Source: Bacteroidales bacterium
GTDB taxonomy: Bacteria; Bacteroidota; Bacteroidia; Bacteroidales; Rikenellaceae
Assembly (NCBI GenBank): GCA_910574205.1
Contig: CAJSYJ010000003.1
Span: forward strand, 310,001 to 374,000
Length of the DNA: 64,000 nt
Reading direction: 5' to 3'
Position numbers and translations under genes: made by a program. Positions within the stretch are counted from its first letter, which is position 1. Each line of letters starts with the position of its first letter. Below, piece after piece: positions 39,547-48,401 of this stretch. The notes beneath the pieces are model-generated. The model worked only from the letters and a program-made list of their open reading frames with translations. It made no database searches and was not told where the DNA came from.

Positions 39547-40737
39547 TTATTTGATGATCACGCAACGCTGGATCTTCGGCTGCATGTCGGGGTAAGCCGT
39601 AACGGTGTCGCCAACGCCCTGGCCCTCGGCCGAAGGCTGGATACGCGAAGCTGCGATGCCGTTTGCAACGAGGTAGTCGGCAACAGCCTTTGCACGCTGC
39701 TTAGAGAGCTGCATGTTGCGAGCCTGGCTACCGGTCTCCTTATCGGCATAGCCGGTAACGGTAAACTTGGCGTCGCTATCCTTAACCGTTGCGATGAACT
39801 GATCCAACGAAGCCTTTGCATAATCGCTCAGCTTAGCAGAACCGATAGTGAAGAATACCGAAGTCTCGGGCAGGATAGGAGCGGCAGCAACCGGACGGTT
39901 CTTGCGGCACTTGTCCAGATCGTTTCTCAGACGTGCATTCTCGGCATCTGCGTCGTTGATACGCTTGTTGGCGTCGCCCAGACGGTCGTTGGCGTTGTTC
40001 AGGCGGTTCGTCAGATCGCCGATAGCAGCGATATAACCGTCGACATCATCCTGGCTGTAAGCACGGTTCCAGTCACGCTTGTTGAAGCGGTAGGTAAAGC
40101 CGAGCGTTGCGCTCAGACCGTACATGTAAGCACCGTCGAACTTGCAGGGAGCAATACGTGCAGGCGCGAACAGACCCTTGAATTCGAGGTCGATATCGAG
40201 CTGCTTGCATACGCGGAACTTGTTCAACAAACCGTAAGCGAAGGTAAATGCCTGACCCGAAGCGGCGCGGTTGTCGATCTGGCTGTTGTCGGTAAAGTTG
40301 ACAGCCATGTAACCCAAACCGATATAAGGTACTGCATAGTATACGCGATCCTCGCGATAGCCGCCTACCCAGTTAGAGAAGTTGACCATGATGTCGCCGT
40401 GTGCGAACAGGTAAGGCCAATCCATCTTGCCGTTTGTGGGGTGGAAGTTGTTGAACCAACCGCCCTGCAACTGGCCGCGGATACCTACGATCGGGTGTAC
40501 CCACTTGGTCAGCGAGAAAGTACCCTCGAAGCCGATACGCTCCGAACGCTTGCCGATATTGCTACCGTTAGAGAACGCGGTGTTGGCACCTGCGCCGATA
40601 GAAATCTCCCAGTTATCCCAGAACTTATTCGTCTCGTGGCCCTTCCAGCGGAGCTTACCGCCCTGCTCCTGAGCCGTCACGCCAGCCGACAACAGAGTGC
40701 TGACAATCAACAATGCGGCAAATAAACTTTTTTTCAT
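39547..40737 (-). CDS. OmpA-family outer membrane protein
   Basis: A 396-residue porin-like structural protein. It has a signal peptide (MKKSLFAALLIVSTLLSAGVTAQ), an eight-stranded barrel-like N-terminal domain with repeated aromatic strands (IGLGYMAVNF, ATLGFTYRF), a coiled-coil linker (LTNRLNNANDRLGDANKRINDADAENARLRNDLDKC in heptads, near 245-280) and a C-terminal OmpA peptidoglycan-binding domain (FFTIGSAKLSDYAKASLDQF, TVTGYADKETGS, NMQLSKQRAKAVADYL). A second in-frame ATG two codons upstream is possible. High expression is suggested by codon use. Function: cell-wall anchoring of the outer membrane. Confidence 0.95.
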   Translation of the reverse strand: MKKSLFAALLIVSTLLSAGVTAQEQGGKLRWKGHETNKFWDNWEISIGAGANTAFSNGSNIGKRSERIGFEGTFSLTKWVHPIVGIRGQLQGGWFNNFHPTNGKMDWPYLFAHGDIMVNFSNWVGGYREDRVYYAVPYIGLGYMAVNFTDNSQIDNRAASGQAFTFAYGLLNKFRVCKQLDIDLEFKGLFAPARIAPCKFDGAYMYGLSATLGFTYRFNKRDWNRAYSQDDVDGYIAAIGDLTNRLNNANDRLGDANKRINDADAENARLRNDLDKCRKNRPVAAAPILPETSVFFTIGSAKLSDYAKASLDQFIATVKDSDAKFTVTGYADKETGSQARNMQLSKQRAKAVADYLVANGIAASRIQPSAEGQGVGDTVTAYPDMQPKIQRCVIIK

Positions 40738-40916
40738 AATCATTTAGTTTTGAGAATATAATCTTATGTTATGCTTTCGTTTCAAATCATTAATCGTCGA
40801 ACCGCTGCTCTCCGTTCACGACCCCGGCGGGCGGTAGGGCTCTATTGCTAATGACAACCTAAGCATGTTTCATGCACAACAAAGGTTAATCGCCGGCAAA
40901 TATACAAATAATATAC

Positions 40917-40945
40917 AAAAAATCTCGTCGCCGGCGAGATTTTTT
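40917..40945. terminator. Bidirectional terminator between nrdJ and the OmpA gene
   Basis: Perfect 11-bp stem AAAAAATCTCG/CGAGATTTTTT (40917-40927/40935-40945) with a 7-nt loop. It supplies a T-tract on both strands and ends nrdJ transcription 26 nt after the stop. Confidence 0.85.
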
Positions 40946-40970
40946 GCATAAACTTATATTTATTAGCCCA

Positions 40971-43523
40971 TTATCCGCACTTGGAATATCCGCACGACAT
41001 GCACGTAAGGCATCCGTTCTGGTAGGCCATGTTCTCCTGACCGCACTGCGGACACTTGCCCTTGCCCTTCGTTCCGTCGGCGATGTACTGTTTGAGGGCG
41101 CGCTCGACGCCGTTCTTCCACGTGTTGATAGTCTCGCTGTCGAGGTGGAGTCCGTCGATGAGCTGGACGACCTTCTCGATCGGCATGCCGTAGCGCAGTA
41201 CGCCCGAGATGAGCTTGGCGTAGTTCCAGAACTCCTCGTCGAACAGACGCGATATGCCGCCTATGGTGTTGGTGTAGCCGTAGCGGTCGACATACTGGAA
41301 GTCGTAACGCTTCGAACCGTCCTTCTCCGATACCTTTATTATAGAGCCGCTGGTAATCTTGCGCGGGATATACATGGCGTCCTCCTCGATCTTACCGGTA
41401 AAGATCTCGTAGGGGCGGTCGTCCTGCTTGCCTACGAAGGCTATCCAGTCCTCATTGCCGTTCTTGAATCGGACGATGTCGGCCGGAATCGACTCGGGGC
41501 GCTTGATCGACTGGCTGTCGGGGAAGCTGTCGTTGTTGCGCTTCTTGCTCTTTATGTCGAGCAGCACGCCGTCGCGGCAGCCGTCGCGATAAACCGTCAC
41601 GCCCTTGCAGCCGCACTCCCATGCGGTGCGATATACCTGTGCCACAAGCTCCTCCGAGACCTCGTTGGGCAGGTTGACGGTAACCGAGATCGAGTGGTCG
41701 ACCCACTTCTGTATCGCGCCCTGCATCTTCACTTTGGCCACCCAGTCGATGTCGTTGGCCGTGGCCTTGTAATAGGGCGACGCCTGCAACCACCTATCGA
41801 GCTCCTTCTCCGATATGGTTTGCAGCTTCGAGGTGTCGTATCCGTTGACATCGAGCCACTTTACGAAGTTGTGATGATAGACGTAGTATTCGATGAACTT
41901 CTCGCCGGTCTCGTCGACGAACATCGCGCGGCGATCCTTGTCCGAGGGGTTGATCTTGCGGCGGCGCTTGTACACGGGGCGGAATACCGGCTCGATGCCC
42001 GATGTCGTCTGCGACATGAGCGACGTGGTGCCCGTCGGGGCTATGGTCAGCATCGCGATGTTGCGGCGTCCGTACCGGACCATATCTTCGTAGAGCGCCG
42101 GATCGGCCTCGCGGATACGGCCTATCATCGGATTGTTGCGTTCCTTCTCGGCATCGTATACGGTAAACGCGCCGCGCTCCCTGGCCATTTCGACCGATGC
42201 GCGGTAGGCCTCGACGGCGAGGGTCTTGTGCACTTCGACGGCGAACGCGATAGCCTCCTCCGATCCGTATCTGAGACCCAATGCCGCGAGCATGTCGCCC
42301 TCGGCCGTGATGCCCAGACCCGTGCGGCGGCCTTTGAGCGCCATTTCGCGGATCTTGACCCACAGGTCGTGCTCGACACGGCGTACATCCTCGTCCTCGG
42401 GGTCGTCCTCGATCTTCTTTATGATAAGCTCGACTTTCTCCAATTCAAGATCGATGATGTCGTCCATCATGTGCATGGCCTTGCGGATATGGTCGCGGAA
42501 ACGGTCGAAGTTGAAGTGCGCCGCACCGGTAAACGGCTCGTCGACATAGCTCAGCAGATTGATAGCCAGCAGTCGGCAGCTGTCGTACGGGCACAGCGGA
42601 ATCTCGCCGCAGGGGTTGGTCGAAACCGTCGTGAAGCCCTCGTCGGCATAGCAGTCGGGGACGCTCTCGCGGATGATCGTATCCCAGAACAGCACTCCCG
42701 GCTCGGCCGACTTCCATGCGTTGTGGATGATCTTGTCCCACAGCTTGCGGGCATCGATCTCCTTGCTGTAAAGAGGCTCGTCGGCATTTATGGGGAATTG
42801 CTGGCGATAGGTGCGCCCCTCGGCCGCGGCACGCATAAATTCGTCGTCGATCTTTATAGAGACGTTGGCACCCGTGACCTTGCCCGTATCGACCTTGGCG
42901 TCGATGAAGTTCTCGGCATCGGGGTGTTTTATCAGCAGCGAGAGCATCAGCGCACCGCGTCGTCCGTCCTGCGCCACTTCGCGCGTCGAGTTCGAATAAC
43001 GCTCCATGAACGGCACGATACCGGTCGAGGTAAGCGCCGAGTTGAGCACGGGACTGCCCGTGGGACGTATGTGCGACAGATCGTGTCCCACGCCGCCGCG
43101 GCGCTTCATCAGCTGCACCTGCTCCTCGTCCATGCGGAAGATGCCGCCATACGAATCGGCGGGGTTCTTATGCCCTATGACGAAGCAGTTGGACAGCGAC
43201 GCCACCTGGAAATCGTTTCCGATACCGGTCATCGGACCGCCCTGCGGAATGACGTAACGGAAATGGTCGAGCAGCTCGAATATCTGTCGTTTCGATAAAG
43301 GATTGGGATATTTGTTCTCTATACGCTCCAATTCGCGGGCGATGCGCTCGTGCATCTGCGCCGGCGTAGTCTCGTATATGTTGCCGAACGAATCCTTCAA
43401 GGCATACTTGCTTACCCACACCGTAGCCGCCAGATCGTCGCCGCCGAAGTACTCCTTCGACGCGGCCACGGCCTCGTTGTAGTCCACCTTGGGCAATGAT
43501 TCGGATGCAGACTTTTGTGTCAT
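40971..43523 (-). CDS. nrdJ: Adenosylcobalamin-dependent ribonucleoside-diphosphate reductase (class II)
   Basis: Reduces ribonucleotides to deoxyribonucleotides using a radical made from coenzyme B12. The 850-residue protein has the radical-enzyme core: NPCGEIPL with the active-site Cys region (FTTVSTNPCGEIPLCPYDSCRLLAIN), SNLCTEI-equivalent, and APTGTTSLMSQTTSGIEPVF near 495. The C-terminal tail has the double CxxC zinc-ribbon-like motif CPQCGQENMAYQNGCLTCMSCGYSKCG used for re-reduction of the active site. No NrdAB-type ATP-cone is obvious. It requires B12, so the organism must import or make it. Start at 43523 (MTQKSASESLPK). Confidence 0.95.
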   Translation of the reverse strand: MTQKSASESLPKVDYNEAVAASKEYFGGDDLAATVWVSKYALKDSFGNIYETTPAQMHERIARELERIENKYPNPLSKRQIFELLDHFRYVIPQGGPMTGIGNDFQVASLSNCFVIGHKNPADSYGGIFRMDEEQVQLMKRRGGVGHDLSHIRPTGSPVLNSALTSTGIVPFMERYSNSTREVAQDGRRGALMLSLLIKHPDAENFIDAKVDTGKVTGANVSIKIDDEFMRAAAEGRTYRQQFPINADEPLYSKEIDARKLWDKIIHNAWKSAEPGVLFWDTIIRESVPDCYADEGFTTVSTNPCGEIPLCPYDSCRLLAINLLSYVDEPFTGAAHFNFDRFRDHIRKAMHMMDDIIDLELEKVELIIKKIEDDPEDEDVRRVEHDLWVKIREMALKGRRTGLGITAEGDMLAALGLRYGSEEAIAFAVEVHKTLAVEAYRASVEMARERGAFTVYDAEKERNNPMIGRIREADPALYEDMVRYGRRNIAMLTIAPTGTTSLMSQTTSGIEPVFRPVYKRRRKINPSDKDRRAMFVDETGEKFIEYYVYHHNFVKWLDVNGYDTSKLQTISEKELDRWLQASPYYKATANDIDWVAKVKMQGAIQKWVDHSISVTVNLPNEVSEELVAQVYRTAWECGCKGVTVYRDGCRDGVLLDIKSKKRNNDSFPDSQSIKRPESIPADIVRFKNGNEDWIAFVGKQDDRPYEIFTGKIEEDAMYIPRKITSGSIIKVSEKDGSKRYDFQYVDRYGYTNTIGGISRLFDEEFWNYAKLISGVLRYGMPIEKVVQLIDGLHLDSETINTWKNGVERALKQYIADGTKGKGKCPQCGQENMAYQNGCLTCMSCGYSKCG

Positions 43524-43697
43524 GACTCTATAACTGGTTTTACTTTAATATATTCGGTTTCGCAATGTCGACACGAAACAACGGCCTCCCTGCGAAAGAG
43601 GCTGTTTCGACGTTGCAAATTTGGTAAAATTTTATTCGAGATCGAAATTTATCGCATAGAATTTTATCAACACTTTGTCTACATACGTATGCCGCAA

Positions 43698-43731
43698 TAA
43701 AAAAACATGCGCCGTAGCTCCCTACGACGCA
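43698..43731 (-). terminator. Terminator of the META-domain lipoprotein gene
   Basis: On the minus strand TGCG-T-CGTAG, loop GGAG, CTACG-G-CGCA, then ATG and a run of eight T (complement of 43698-43705). It lies about 32 nt after the stop. Confidence 0.8.
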
Positions 43732-43763
43732 CGCTTTACCTTTTGCCGGAGCTGCCGGCACGA

Positions 43764-44198
43764 TTATTTCGCCTCGCCCTCGGGCAGCGCCTCGAAGATA
43801 GCGAGCAGCTCGCCGTTCGACAGGAGCAGCATCTGCTCTCCGTCCATCTCGTAGTGCGTCACGCGCGAAAGCATTTGCAGGAACTCGTCCTCCGATGCCT
43901 GATCGGGGCACATCATTCTGGTCGAGGCGGGATACTCGAACGTGAGCTTGCGGCTGTCATCGGTCTTATACTCCGACATCAGACGGTTGCAGTCGCCCAC
44001 ACCGTTCAGACGACCGTCCTGGCCGAAAGTAATGGTATAGCTGTCGGCAGGCTTCTGCACGTCGCGACCCATAATCTGAACCAGATGCCAGTCGGTACCC
44101 ACCAGAGGCTTTACCTCACGGCTGCGCGAGGTGCAGTTGCAGCATCCCGTTATTGCAACCAATGCTGCGGCGAACATGATTAAAAAAGATCTTTTCAT
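43764..44198 (-). CDS. META-domain (HslJ-like) lipoprotein
   Basis: A 144-residue envelope protein. Signal peptide with lipobox (AALVAITGCCNC) followed by a META domain: GTDWHLVQIMGRDV, YTITFGQDGRLNGVGDCNRLMSEY, and the STRMMCPDQASEDEFLQML segment with the conserved M(C)P. Family members such as HslJ are linked to heat or antibiotic stress but lack a known biochemical activity. The ATG at 44198 is preferred to one four codons upstream. A minus-strand box (TATATTTG, complement of 44242-44249) with TTG 23 bp upstream may be its promoter; it overlaps the ridA start region, so the two divergent genes share regulatory DNA. Confidence 0.9.
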   Translation of the reverse strand: MKRSFLIMFAAALVAITGCCNCTSRSREVKPLVGTDWHLVQIMGRDVQKPADSYTITFGQDGRLNGVGDCNRLMSEYKTDDSRKLTFEYPASTRMMCPDQASEDEFLQMLSRVTHYEMDGEQMLLLSNGELLAIFEALPEGEAK

Positions 44199-44277
44199 CT
44201 TACGAAACATTTAAATTCTTATCTTTGCGAAAAGTTAGTTGCAAATATAGTACAAAATAACCGAAACACTATCAATT

Positions 44278-44655
44278 ATGAAAAAAGTAATCGCATCGCC
44301 GCTGGCCCCCAAGGCCGTCGGACCCTACTCTCAGGCTATCGAACACGACTCGAAGACGCTCTACATATCGGGGCAGCTGCCTATCGACGGCGCAACCGGC
44401 AAAATGGCCGAGGGCATCGAGGCGCAGACACGCCGCTCGCTCGACAATCTCGGACATATCCTCTCGGAGGCCGGATACGGCTTCGGCGACATCGCAAAGA
44501 CCACCGTGCTGCTGGCGCATATATCGGACTTCGCGGCCATGAACGCCGTATATGCCGAGTATTTCCCCGGCGACAAACCCGCCCGCATCTGCTTCGAAGT
44601 GGCGGCACTGCCCATGGGAGCGCTGGTGGAGATCGACGCCGTTGCCGTCAAGTAA
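44278..44655 (+). CDS. ridA: RidA family enamine/imine deaminase
   Basis: Removes reactive 2-aminoacrylate-type intermediates made by PLP enzymes. 125 residues with the family signature: PKAVGPYSQAIE at the N-terminus, YISGQLPID, and the end PARICFEVAALPMGALVEIDAVAV with the catalytic Arg (PAR) conserved. Start at MKKVIASPLAP. TATCTTTG at 44220-44227 may be its -7 box. Trimeric cytosolic protein by family. Confidence 0.96.
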   Translation: MKKVIASPLAPKAVGPYSQAIEHDSKTLYISGQLPIDGATGKMAEGIEAQTRRSLDNLGHILSEAGYGFGDIAKTTVLLAHISDFAAMNAVYAEYFPGDKPARICFEVAALPMGALVEIDAVAVK

Positions 44656-44681
44656 TCCCTTCGTCGGAAAACGCCGCAATC

Positions 44682-44727
44682 ATCGGGGCGGACGGGTGGT
44701 ACATCAGTACGCTCCGTCCGCCCCGAT
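44682..44727. terminator. Perfect hairpin between ridA and an AraC gene, with the repeat-family tip
   Basis: A 14-bp stem (ATCGGGGCGGACGG/CCGTCCGCCCCGAT) follows ridA by 26 nt and precedes the convergent AraC gene. The 18-nt loop reads GTGGTACATCAGTACGCT and so contains GTAC-ATCA-GTAC, the same tip as the palindromic repeats at 36.5 kb. It probably works as a shared terminator and is listed as a distant member (copy G) of the repeat family. Confidence 0.75.
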
Positions 44728-44878
44728 TTCATGCCGTCGCCGCCCCATCCGGACACCGATCTTCCCGCATCGTAGAGACAGCGATTGTGCAGCGGCCGGA
44801 GCCGCACCGAAAGCCGGCCGCGACGCGTCATTCTCCTGCGGCGCATACGCCTGCCGGAGCGGCGGCCGCCAGCCCGAG

Positions 44879-45775
44879 TTATTTACCGTTCCAGAGTTTG
44901 TAGCGCGAGGGCGATACGCCGACACGCTGCTTGAAGTATTTGCCGAAGAATGACTGCGAGGTAAAGTTGAGATTGTCGGATATCTCGCCTATGCTCAGGC
45001 CCGAGTATTTGAGCAGTCGTTTGGCCTCGTAGACCACCGCCTCGTCGATCAGCTTCGAGGCATTGCGGCCGCTCTTCTTTTTCAGAATCAACGACAGATA
45101 TTTGGGCGTTATGCCCATCTGCGCGGCGTAGAACTCGACGCTGCGCTGCGTGCGGCAGTGCTCTCTGAGCAGCACGACGAAGCGGTTGAACAGCTCGTCG
45201 GTGCGGTTGCTGACATCGGCCTGTCCAACGAACGTATGTTTGGGTATTATGCCCATGACATAGTGGAACATGGCGGCGAACAGCGCGGCCAGCACGCGGT
45301 CGCGGTTGGCCGTCGTGGCATCGCCCGCGAGGGTCGCACGCATCAGCTTCGAAAGATCGTTGATATAGCTCGCCTCGTCGGGGTCGACCGTAATGCACGG
45401 CTCGCCCATGAAGCCGTGGTAGATCGATATGACGTCCTGCGTATCGACATGTATGCGGTTGAGATACGAACGCGAATAGGTCAGCATGTAACCCGACGAG
45501 CGGATTGAGGCCTTGACCTGCTCGATGACCGTATTCTCGTTGAATATGAACAGCGTGTTGGGGCGCAGCTCGTAGGGCTTGCCGTTGATGCGCAGCCTCG
45601 TCGTGCCGCTCACGGTAACGCCGATCGTAACGCCCTGTATGAGGGTGGTTATGTCGTTGAGATTCTTCAACGACATAAGCGGCGTGATGACTATGTCGCC
45701 CGAGCGGTACGAGGTGCCCGACAGCAGCTTCAATCTGTCGATCGAGGTGCGTTTTATTCCGTCGTTGTTTTTCAT
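44879..45775 (-). CDS. AraC-family transcriptional regulator
   Basis: A 298-residue regulator. The N-terminal part (about 1-170) is a cupin-like sensor domain with the pattern TLFIFNENTVIEQ; the C-terminal 100 residues form the double helix-turn-helix: AQMGITPKYLSLILKKKSGRNASKLI and LSIGEISDNLNFTSQSFFGKYFKQRVGVSPSRY, the latter being the AraC signature. The start at 45775 (MKNNDGIKRTSIDRL) overlaps the lipid kinase stop by one base (TAATG), so it is translated with that gene. It may regulate the apbE-lipid kinase operon in which it lies. Confidence 0.9.
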   Translation of the reverse strand: MKNNDGIKRTSIDRLKLLSGTSYRSGDIVITPLMSLKNLNDITTLIQGVTIGVTVSGTTRLRINGKPYELRPNTLFIFNENTVIEQVKASIRSSGYMLTYSRSYLNRIHVDTQDVISIYHGFMGEPCITVDPDEASYINDLSKLMRATLAGDATTANRDRVLAALFAAMFHYVMGIIPKHTFVGQADVSNRTDELFNRFVVLLREHCRTQRSVEFYAAQMGITPKYLSLILKKKSGRNASKLIDEAVVYEAKRLLKYSGLSIGEISDNLNFTSQSFFGKYFKQRVGVSPSRYKLWNGK

Positions 45776-46668
45776 TACCGGCGTTTTTTCGTATCGTCGC
45801 TCCGGTGCGGCACGGGTGCCAGAACTTCGATTCCGGAGCCGTGGCAGACGATCGACAGCGGGAAGCGCTCGCCCTTCTGTCCGTCGACGTCGGTGGCCTC
45901 GTCCAGCGTCGAGGTCATCTCCAAGGCGCTGCTCTTGAAGTAGCGCACCGAGCGCGGGCTGCCGCCCATAAGGTAGCGTATCATGTGCCAGCACGAGACG
46001 ATCGGATTGCGTTTTTCGAGCATTATGCAGTCGAACACGCCGTCGTCGATGCGCGCCGTGCGGGCAAGGCGGAACCGTCCGGCCGTCTCGCCGTTGAATA
46101 TCAACACCATGAGGGCATTGAAGTCAAACTCGTCATCGTCGCACTTCACATGCAGCGGTATGCCGTGCAGATGCAGCAGGTCCTTTATGCCCGTGAAGAT
46201 GTAGGCCAGCTTGCCGATCTTGTGTTTGAGCTGATCGGACGTATGCTGCGAGGTGGTGGTAAAGATGCCGAAGCTGAATATGTTGATGAAGTAGAGCCCG
46301 TTGACCATGCCGCAGTCGACACGCCGCACCTGTCCCGAGACGATCTGGCGGGCTGCGCGCATTATGTCGCTGTCCATGCCCAGCGCACCGGCGAAGTCGT
46401 TGGCCGTGCCTGCGGGTATGACCGCTATGACAGGCGAGAGCGATTTGCTCTTCATCGAGTTGACGACATAGTTTATCGTGCCGTCGCCTCCGCATACGAC
46501 GGCAAGATGGCAATCCTCGTCGCCGTCGAAAGGGTTCTGCCCGAACTCTATGAGTTTGGGGCGTATGTCGTATCCCGCCTGGCGGAATATCTCAGTCAGA
46601 GCGTCGACGTTGCGGGCTATCTTGCCCCTGCCGGCCTTGACGTTATAGAGTAGAAGCGATTTTTTCAT
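45775..46668 (-). CDS. Diacylglycerol kinase family lipid kinase (YegS/LCB5 type)
   Basis: Phosphorylates a lipid alcohol (diacylglycerol, sphingoid base or similar). The 297-residue chain begins KKSLLLYNVKAGRGKIARN, with the DAG kinase catalytic motif VVCGGDGTINYVVNSM (GGDGT) and the second PAGTANDFAGALGM. The C-terminal beta-domain has IFNGETAGRFRLARTARIDDGVFD. Since an alpha-oxoamine synthase is also encoded in the window, a sphingoid-base-like substrate is conceivable, though unproven. It follows apbE by 11 nt and overlaps the AraC gene. Confidence 0.93.
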   Translation of the reverse strand: MKKSLLLYNVKAGRGKIARNVDALTEIFRQAGYDIRPKLIEFGQNPFDGDEDCHLAVVCGGDGTINYVVNSMKSKSLSPVIAVIPAGTANDFAGALGMDSDIMRAARQIVSGQVRRVDCGMVNGLYFINIFSFGIFTTTSQHTSDQLKHKIGKLAYIFTGIKDLLHLHGIPLHVKCDDDEFDFNALMVLIFNGETAGRFRLARTARIDDGVFDCIMLEKRNPIVSCWHMIRYLMGGSPRSVRYFKSSALEMTSTLDEATDVDGQKGERFPLSIVCHGSGIEVLAPVPHRSDDTKKRR

Positions 46669-46679
46669 CGATCGTCAGT

Positions 46680-47711
46680 TTATTGCGCATCGGCGAACAT
46701 CTCTTCGAGTCCGTCCGAGCAGACTACGCGGTACTCGCCCTCGGCCTCGCCCGCGAATATGAAGTATACGAGCATGCCGTCCAGCTCTTCGGCCAGCGCC
46801 TCGGCATCGTCGGAGCCTGCGGCGAGCAGCATCGTGCCCGCCGCATCGGCCTCGGCGCATGTCGGTGCCACGACGGTCACGGAGAGCAGCTGCGAAACGG
46901 CGCTGCGACCCGTGCGGGGGTCGATCGTATGGGCTATCTTGCGCCCCTTGTCGTCATACCAGAAGCGGCGGTAGTTGCCCGACGTGGCCACGGCGGCATC
47001 AGTAACCGATATTATCCGCTGTATGTCGTCCATGGCCTCGTTGCCGTCATAGGGCGTCTCGATGCCGACCCTCCACTTGTCGCCCTCGCGGTTGCGCCCC
47101 TTGCAGCGCACCTCGCCGCCGATGTCGACTATGTAGTCGCTGCATCCGTGCGATTCGAGCATCTCGCCGACCATGTCGACCACATACCCCTTGGCTATCG
47201 AGTTGAAATCGAGCTGAACGCGCGCATCGCTCTTGACCAGACGCTCCCCCTCGACGGCGATCTTGTCCATGCCGACGAATTGCAGCAGCGAATCCAGATC
47301 GGGCTCTACGTCCCGGTCGGGCTGCTTGCGGACGAACCCCCACGCCTCGGTCAGGGGCTTTACCGTCACGTCGTAACGGCCCTCGCTGAGATCATGGAAA
47401 CGGCGCGCGAGCGCTATGTTGAATGCTATGTGCCGGTCCACCGAGTCGGTGCGGTTGTCGTTCAGGCGGCTCAGGCGCGAGTTCTCGTCGAATATCGACA
47501 TCGAGCTTTTGGCCTCGGTGTCGATCCTCTCTATCTCGCGCGCCAGCTCTTCGGCCGTCATATCGGTGCAGGCTATCACGTGCACGAAAGTGCCCAGTGC
47601 CGCGCCGTCGACCTGTATGTAGCGGCTCGGCGTCGAGCCGCTGCATGCGACGGAGACGGCCGACATACATATCATCATGAACGACAGTAATTTGAGAAGG
47701 TGCTGTTTCAC
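46680..47711 (-). CDS. apbE: FAD:protein FMN transferase (ApbE family), lipoprotein
   Basis: Attaches FMN to Thr/Ser of flavoproteins such as NqrB/NqrC or RnfG. 343 residues; signal peptide with lipobox (SAVSVACSG, Cys 23). Motifs: DFNSIAKGYVVDMV, YIVDIGGEVRCKG, and AHTIDPRTGRSAVSQLLSVTVVAPTCAEADAAGT, the Mg-binding part. First gene of a three-gene operon with the lipid kinase and an AraC regulator. Confidence 0.94.
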   Translation of the reverse strand: MKQHLLKLLSFMMICMSAVSVACSGSTPSRYIQVDGAALGTFVHVIACTDMTAEELAREIERIDTEAKSSMSIFDENSRLSRLNDNRTDSVDRHIAFNIALARRFHDLSEGRYDVTVKPLTEAWGFVRKQPDRDVEPDLDSLLQFVGMDKIAVEGERLVKSDARVQLDFNSIAKGYVVDMVGEMLESHGCSDYIVDIGGEVRCKGRNREGDKWRVGIETPYDGNEAMDDIQRIISVTDAAVATSGNYRRFWYDDKGRKIAHTIDPRTGRSAVSQLLSVTVVAPTCAEADAAGTMLLAAGSDDAEALAEELDGMLVYFIFAGEAEGEYRVVCSDGLEEMFADAQ

Positions 47712-47883
47712 TTTTCCGAATTAATGTATCCGCAGGCAAAGGTAGTCTATTCGATTCAAATCTGCAACAGTTGCCGGCAAAGTTTTGCATCCTCGGCTGC
47801 CGGCGCAGACGGAGGCAGGCCGTCGCCCCGATCCGACATGCGTAAAAATATGGTATGATTACGACGAAAAGCCCCTGCAAATA
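47712..47883. other. Divergent intergenic region apbE / rpsO
   Basis: The plus-strand promoter of rpsO (47884-47914) lies at the right end. Nothing else was recognised. Confidence 0.4.
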
Positions 47884-47914
47884 TTTGCAAATAGATATTT
47901 TTAGTCTAACTTTG
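47884..47914 (+). promoter_or_regulatory. Promoter of rpsO
   Basis: TTTG at 47884-47887, 19 bp, TAACTTTG at 47907-47914; consensus in both boxes. The leader to the ATG is about 100 nt, room for the known type of S15 autoregulation, though I recognise no specific fold. Confidence 0.75.
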
Positions 47915-48020
47915 CCACACGCTCTGGCAGGATCACGGTAAGGGTGATTTGTCGTAGAGTGGAACCCGCGGCGCCGGTCTCTGGAAAATGCGGCCGCCGT
48001 CGTATTAAAATTTTAATTTT

Positions 48021-48293
48021 ATGGCATACTTGACACCTGAGAAAAAGCAGGAGTTATTCGGTCAGTACGGTAAATCGACAACCGACACGGGCTCGCCAGA
48101 GAGCCAGATCGCGTTATTCACGTACCGTATCAACCACCTTACTAATCACATGAAGAGCAACAGACACGACTTCGGCACGCAGCGCTCGCTGCTGCGTCTG
48201 GTAGGTAAGCGCCGCCAGTTGCTCGAATACTTGAAGGAGGTCGACATCGAGCGCTACCGCGCAATCATCAAGACCCTCAATCTCCGCAAGTAG
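48021..48293 (+). CDS. rpsO: 30S ribosomal protein S15
   Basis: Early-assembly protein of the small subunit, 90 residues. Conserved DTGSPESQIALFTYRINHLTNH and LLRLVGKRRQLLEYLKEVDIERYRAIIK. The rpsO-pnp order is conserved in most bacteria. Confidence 0.97.
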   Translation: MAYLTPEKKQELFGQYGKSTTDTGSPESQIALFTYRINHLTNHMKSNRHDFGTQRSLLRLVGKRRQLLEYLKEVDIERYRAIIKTLNLRK

Positions 48294-48307
48294 AAGTGAG
48301 TACGACG

Positions 48308-48334
48308 ATGAAGGCAGCCGCGCGTTGCCTTCAT
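48308..48334 (+). promoter_or_regulatory. Hairpin between rpsO and pnp
   Basis: Perfect 9-bp stem ATGAAGGCA/TGCCTTCAT (48308-48316/48326-48334) with a 9-nt loop and no T-tract. In E. coli the same gap holds an RNase III site that controls pnp; an analogous processing or partial termination role here is inference. Confidence 0.45.
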
Positions 48335-48401
48335 CTGCGTTGACAACAATGAAAATACTATATAGACAAGGACGAAATTAGTAGAGATTTTTTGAAGATT
48401 T

